Assembly: GCA_017648235.1 (NCBI GenBank)
Contig: JAGCIZ010000297.1
Location: 1 to 8,389 of the forward strand
Direction: 5' to 3'
Source: Paludibacteraceae bacterium
GTDB lineage: Bacteria > Bacteroidota > Bacteroidia > Bacteroidales > Paludibacteraceae
Length of the DNA: 8,389 bases
The notes below the pieces were generated by a model. The model saw only the letters and a program-made list of their open reading frames with translations, did no database searches and was not told where the DNA came from. The translations under genes were made by a program, and so were the position numbers. Each line of letters starts with the position of its first letter. Within the stretch, counting starts at the first letter, position 1. Below, piece after piece: positions 7,220-8,389 of the stretch.

Positions 7220-8104
7220 TTAATCTATGAATCTCTTATCTAATCCACCGTAAAAATCAATACGTCTATCGCGTAAGAATGGCCACCAACGACGTACTTG
7301 TTCCGAACGAGACATATCAACCTCCACAACAATGTTCTCTTCTTCCATGTTGCTTGCTTCTACTAAAATCTCTCCTTGAGGGCCTGCAACAAAACTATTT
7401 CCCCAAAACTGTATTCCTGCCGTTTGACAAGAAGGGTCTTCTTCCCTCCCAACACGATTTACCGACACAACAGGAATTCCATTTGCCACTGCATGCGAGC
7501 GCTGAATTGTTTTCCACGCATCCAATTGACGTTTTTTTTCTGCATCGACATCAGAAGATTCCCAACCTATCGCAGTAGGATAAATCAAAATTTCGGCTCC
7601 TTGCAATGCCATCAAACGTGCTGCTTCCGGATACCATTGATCCCAACAAACCAAAACCCCAAGCATACCCAAAGAAGTCTTAATAGGAGTGAAACCTAAA
7701 TCGCCATGAGTAAAATAAAATTTTTCATAATAAGCAGGGTCGTCTGGAATATGCATCTTTCTATATTTACCTGCAATAGTTCCATCTACATCAAAAACCA
7801 CTGCCGTATTATGATAAAGTCCTTCGGCTCTTTTTTCAAAAAGCGATGTAACCAAAACAATTTTTAATTCTTTTGCTATTTGCGAATAAAAATCTGTGCT
7901 TGGGCCAGGAATTCTTTCTGCCAAATCAAAGTTGATTGGATTTTCTGTTTGACAAAAGTATAACGTATTGTGCAATTCTTGCAAAACAACTAATTGAGCA
8001 CCTTTATCTGCACACTGTTCTATATTTTTTTTCAACAAATCCATATTAACCTGAACATTTTCAGATATTTTTTGTTGAACTATTCCCACTTTAAGTTTTC
8101 TCAT
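7220..8104 (-). CDS. aguB: N-carbamoylputrescine amidase (nitrilase superfamily)
   Basis: Carbon-nitrogen hydrolase of the AguB group, which splits N-carbamoylputrescine into putrescine, CO2 and ammonia, the last step of the agmatine route to putrescine. The nitrilase triad is visible: E43 in LQELHNTLYF, K116 in YRKMHIPDD and C153 in LVCWDQWYPE. The AguB-like segments PDDPAYYEKFYFTHGDLGF (120-138) and RRWWPFLRDRRIDFYGGL near the end support the substrate assignment over generic omega-amidases. Length is 294 residues, usual for the group. I chose the ATG at 8102-8104 (MRKLKVGIVQQ). An ATG at 8147-8149 would add 15 residues but sits inside the terminator hairpin of the upstream gene and adds nothing conserved. 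No agmatine deiminase gene is visible beside it; upp follows after 22 bases. Confidence 0.94.
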   Translation of the reverse strand: MRKLKVGIVQQKISENVQVNMDLLKKNIEQCADKGAQLVVLQELHNTLYFCQTENPINFDLAERIPGPSTDFYSQIAKELKIVLVTSLFEKRAEGLYHNTAVVFDVDGTIAGKYRKMHIPDDPAYYEKFYFTHGDLGFTPIKTSLGMLGVLVCWDQWYPEAARLMALQGAEILIYPTAIGWESSDVDAEKKRQLDAWKTIQRSHAVANGIPVVSVNRVGREEDPSCQTAGIQFWGNSFVAGPQGEILVEASNMEEENIVVEVDMSRSEQVRRWWPFLRDRRIDFYGGLDKRFID

Positions 8105-8122
8105 CTTAACAAAATTTTCTTG

Positions 8123-8130
8123 CAAAAATA
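8123..8130 (-). promoter_or_regulatory. candidate -7 element before aguB, overlapping terminator U-tract
   Basis: On the minus strand TATTTTTG fits the Bacteroidota -7 consensus TAnnTTTG, 18 bases before the aguB ATG. No good TTG or TTTG lies 17-23 bases upstream, and the match is built largely from the T-run of the preceding terminator. It could still be the aguB promoter, because a terminator lies between aguB and the upstream gene and no better candidate was seen. The alternative is read-through from upstream. Confidence 0.3.
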
Positions 8131-8166
8131 AAAAAAGAATAGCGAACATCTATGTGTCCACTATTC
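8124..8166 (-). terminator. Rho-independent terminator of the right-edge gene
   Basis: Read on the minus strand, GAATAGTGGACA (8166-8155) pairs with TGTTCGCTATTC (8148-8137) as a continuous 12-pair stem with a 6-base CATAGA loop. A run of seven T, one A and five T follows (8136-8124). Two of the pairs are U-G or G-U wobbles in minus-strand RNA; in plus-strand RNA the same positions would be C-A mismatches, so the structure is clearly oriented to the minus strand. It starts 28 bases after the stop codon at 8195, where a terminator of that gene would be expected. Confidence 0.8.
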
Positions 8167-8194
8167 AAACAAAAAACAAGTTTAGAAAAATATC

Positions 8195-8389
8195 TTAATC
8201 AATTAAAACTTCTGCAAAATAACTTCCATTAAAAGCTTCTCCATCCACACTAGAAATACAACACTCTATTGGTTGATTCTTACACGTAAATTGATTCAAG
8301 ATTGCCTCAGTGGTTTCACTTAAGACAAAAAATGATTCGTTTTCTTTGAAGAGAAAACATACTGCATTTGACGAAGTTTGTTGCAATGT
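8195..8389 (-). CDS. unrecognised protein, C-terminal end only (cut by right edge)
   Basis: The frame is open through the last base of the window, so only the final 64 codons of a longer gene are seen, ending with TAA at 8197-8195. A TTG at 8386 is in frame but there is no reason to take it as the start. The visible part reads through LFKENESFFVLSETTEAILN and ends NGSYFAEVLID. It has three cysteines (counting two adjacent in IECCISS) plus one more near its visible N-terminal side, no membrane segment and no motif I recognise. It does not contain the C-terminal GGNIHC-type active-site segment of agmatine deiminase, so it is not aguA. Codon use resembles its neighbours. Coding status is supported by the frame reaching the edge and by the terminator placed just after the stop. 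Confidence 0.65.
   Translation of the reverse strand, partial: TLQQTSSNAVCFLFKENESFFVLSETTEAILNQFTCKNQPIECCISSVDGEAFNGSYFAEVLID

Noticed and set aside
7279..7699. Plus-strand open frames of 99 and 107 codons inside aguB
   Set aside because: They overlap each other in different frames and lie antisense to the conserved catalytic region of aguB.
1..8389. Mobile element, defence system, CRISPR, riboswitch or tRNA
   Set aside because: Almost all the sequence is accounted for by conserved housekeeping genes with short gaps; no direct repeats, transposase, integrase or structured RNA region was seen.

Overview
The window looks like ordinary chromosome from a low-G+C member of the Bacteroidota, most likely order Bacteroidales. 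Three things suggest this: the protein variants (Maf with a GIQEW-IGFIG segment, Upp ending in GDAGDLAFG, a Bacteroidales-type exported M3 peptidase), a promoter of the Bacteroidota form TTTG...TAnnTTTG, and A-rich rather than Shine-Dalgarno leaders before start codons. The genus cannot be told from the sequence alone. No phage, insertion sequence, CRISPR array, tRNA or rRNA was seen.

Layout. Bases 1-1102 (+ strand): the end of a RimJ/RimL-type GNAT acetyltransferase, cut by the left edge, then maf two bases later. Bases 1111-5849 (- strand): an exported M3 metallopeptidase (Dcp-like), argS and ispE, closely spaced and probably co-transcribed from a promoter at 5873-5906. maf and ispE converge with only 8 bases between their stops. 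Bases 5915-8104 (- strand): aguB, upp and a WbqC-family gene, with a 22-base gap and then a 4-base ATGA overlap, probably one operon. Bases 8195-8389 (- strand): the C-terminal end of an unrecognised protein running off the right edge, followed by a good Rho-independent terminator (8124-8166) that separates it from aguB.

The genes are mostly housekeeping: nucleotide-pool cleaning (Maf), uracil salvage (Upp), polyamine synthesis (AguB), arginyl-tRNA synthesis (ArgS), isoprenoid precursor synthesis by the MEP route (IspE) and extracytoplasmic peptide degradation (M3 peptidase). They do not form one pathway. Noncoding space is minimal (longest gap 90 bases, 8105-8194). The more informative details are start-codon corrections for ispE, the M3 peptidase and aguB, the promoter and terminator structures at the two operon boundaries, and an aguB that lacks a visible aguA next to it. 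I found no convincing novel system.
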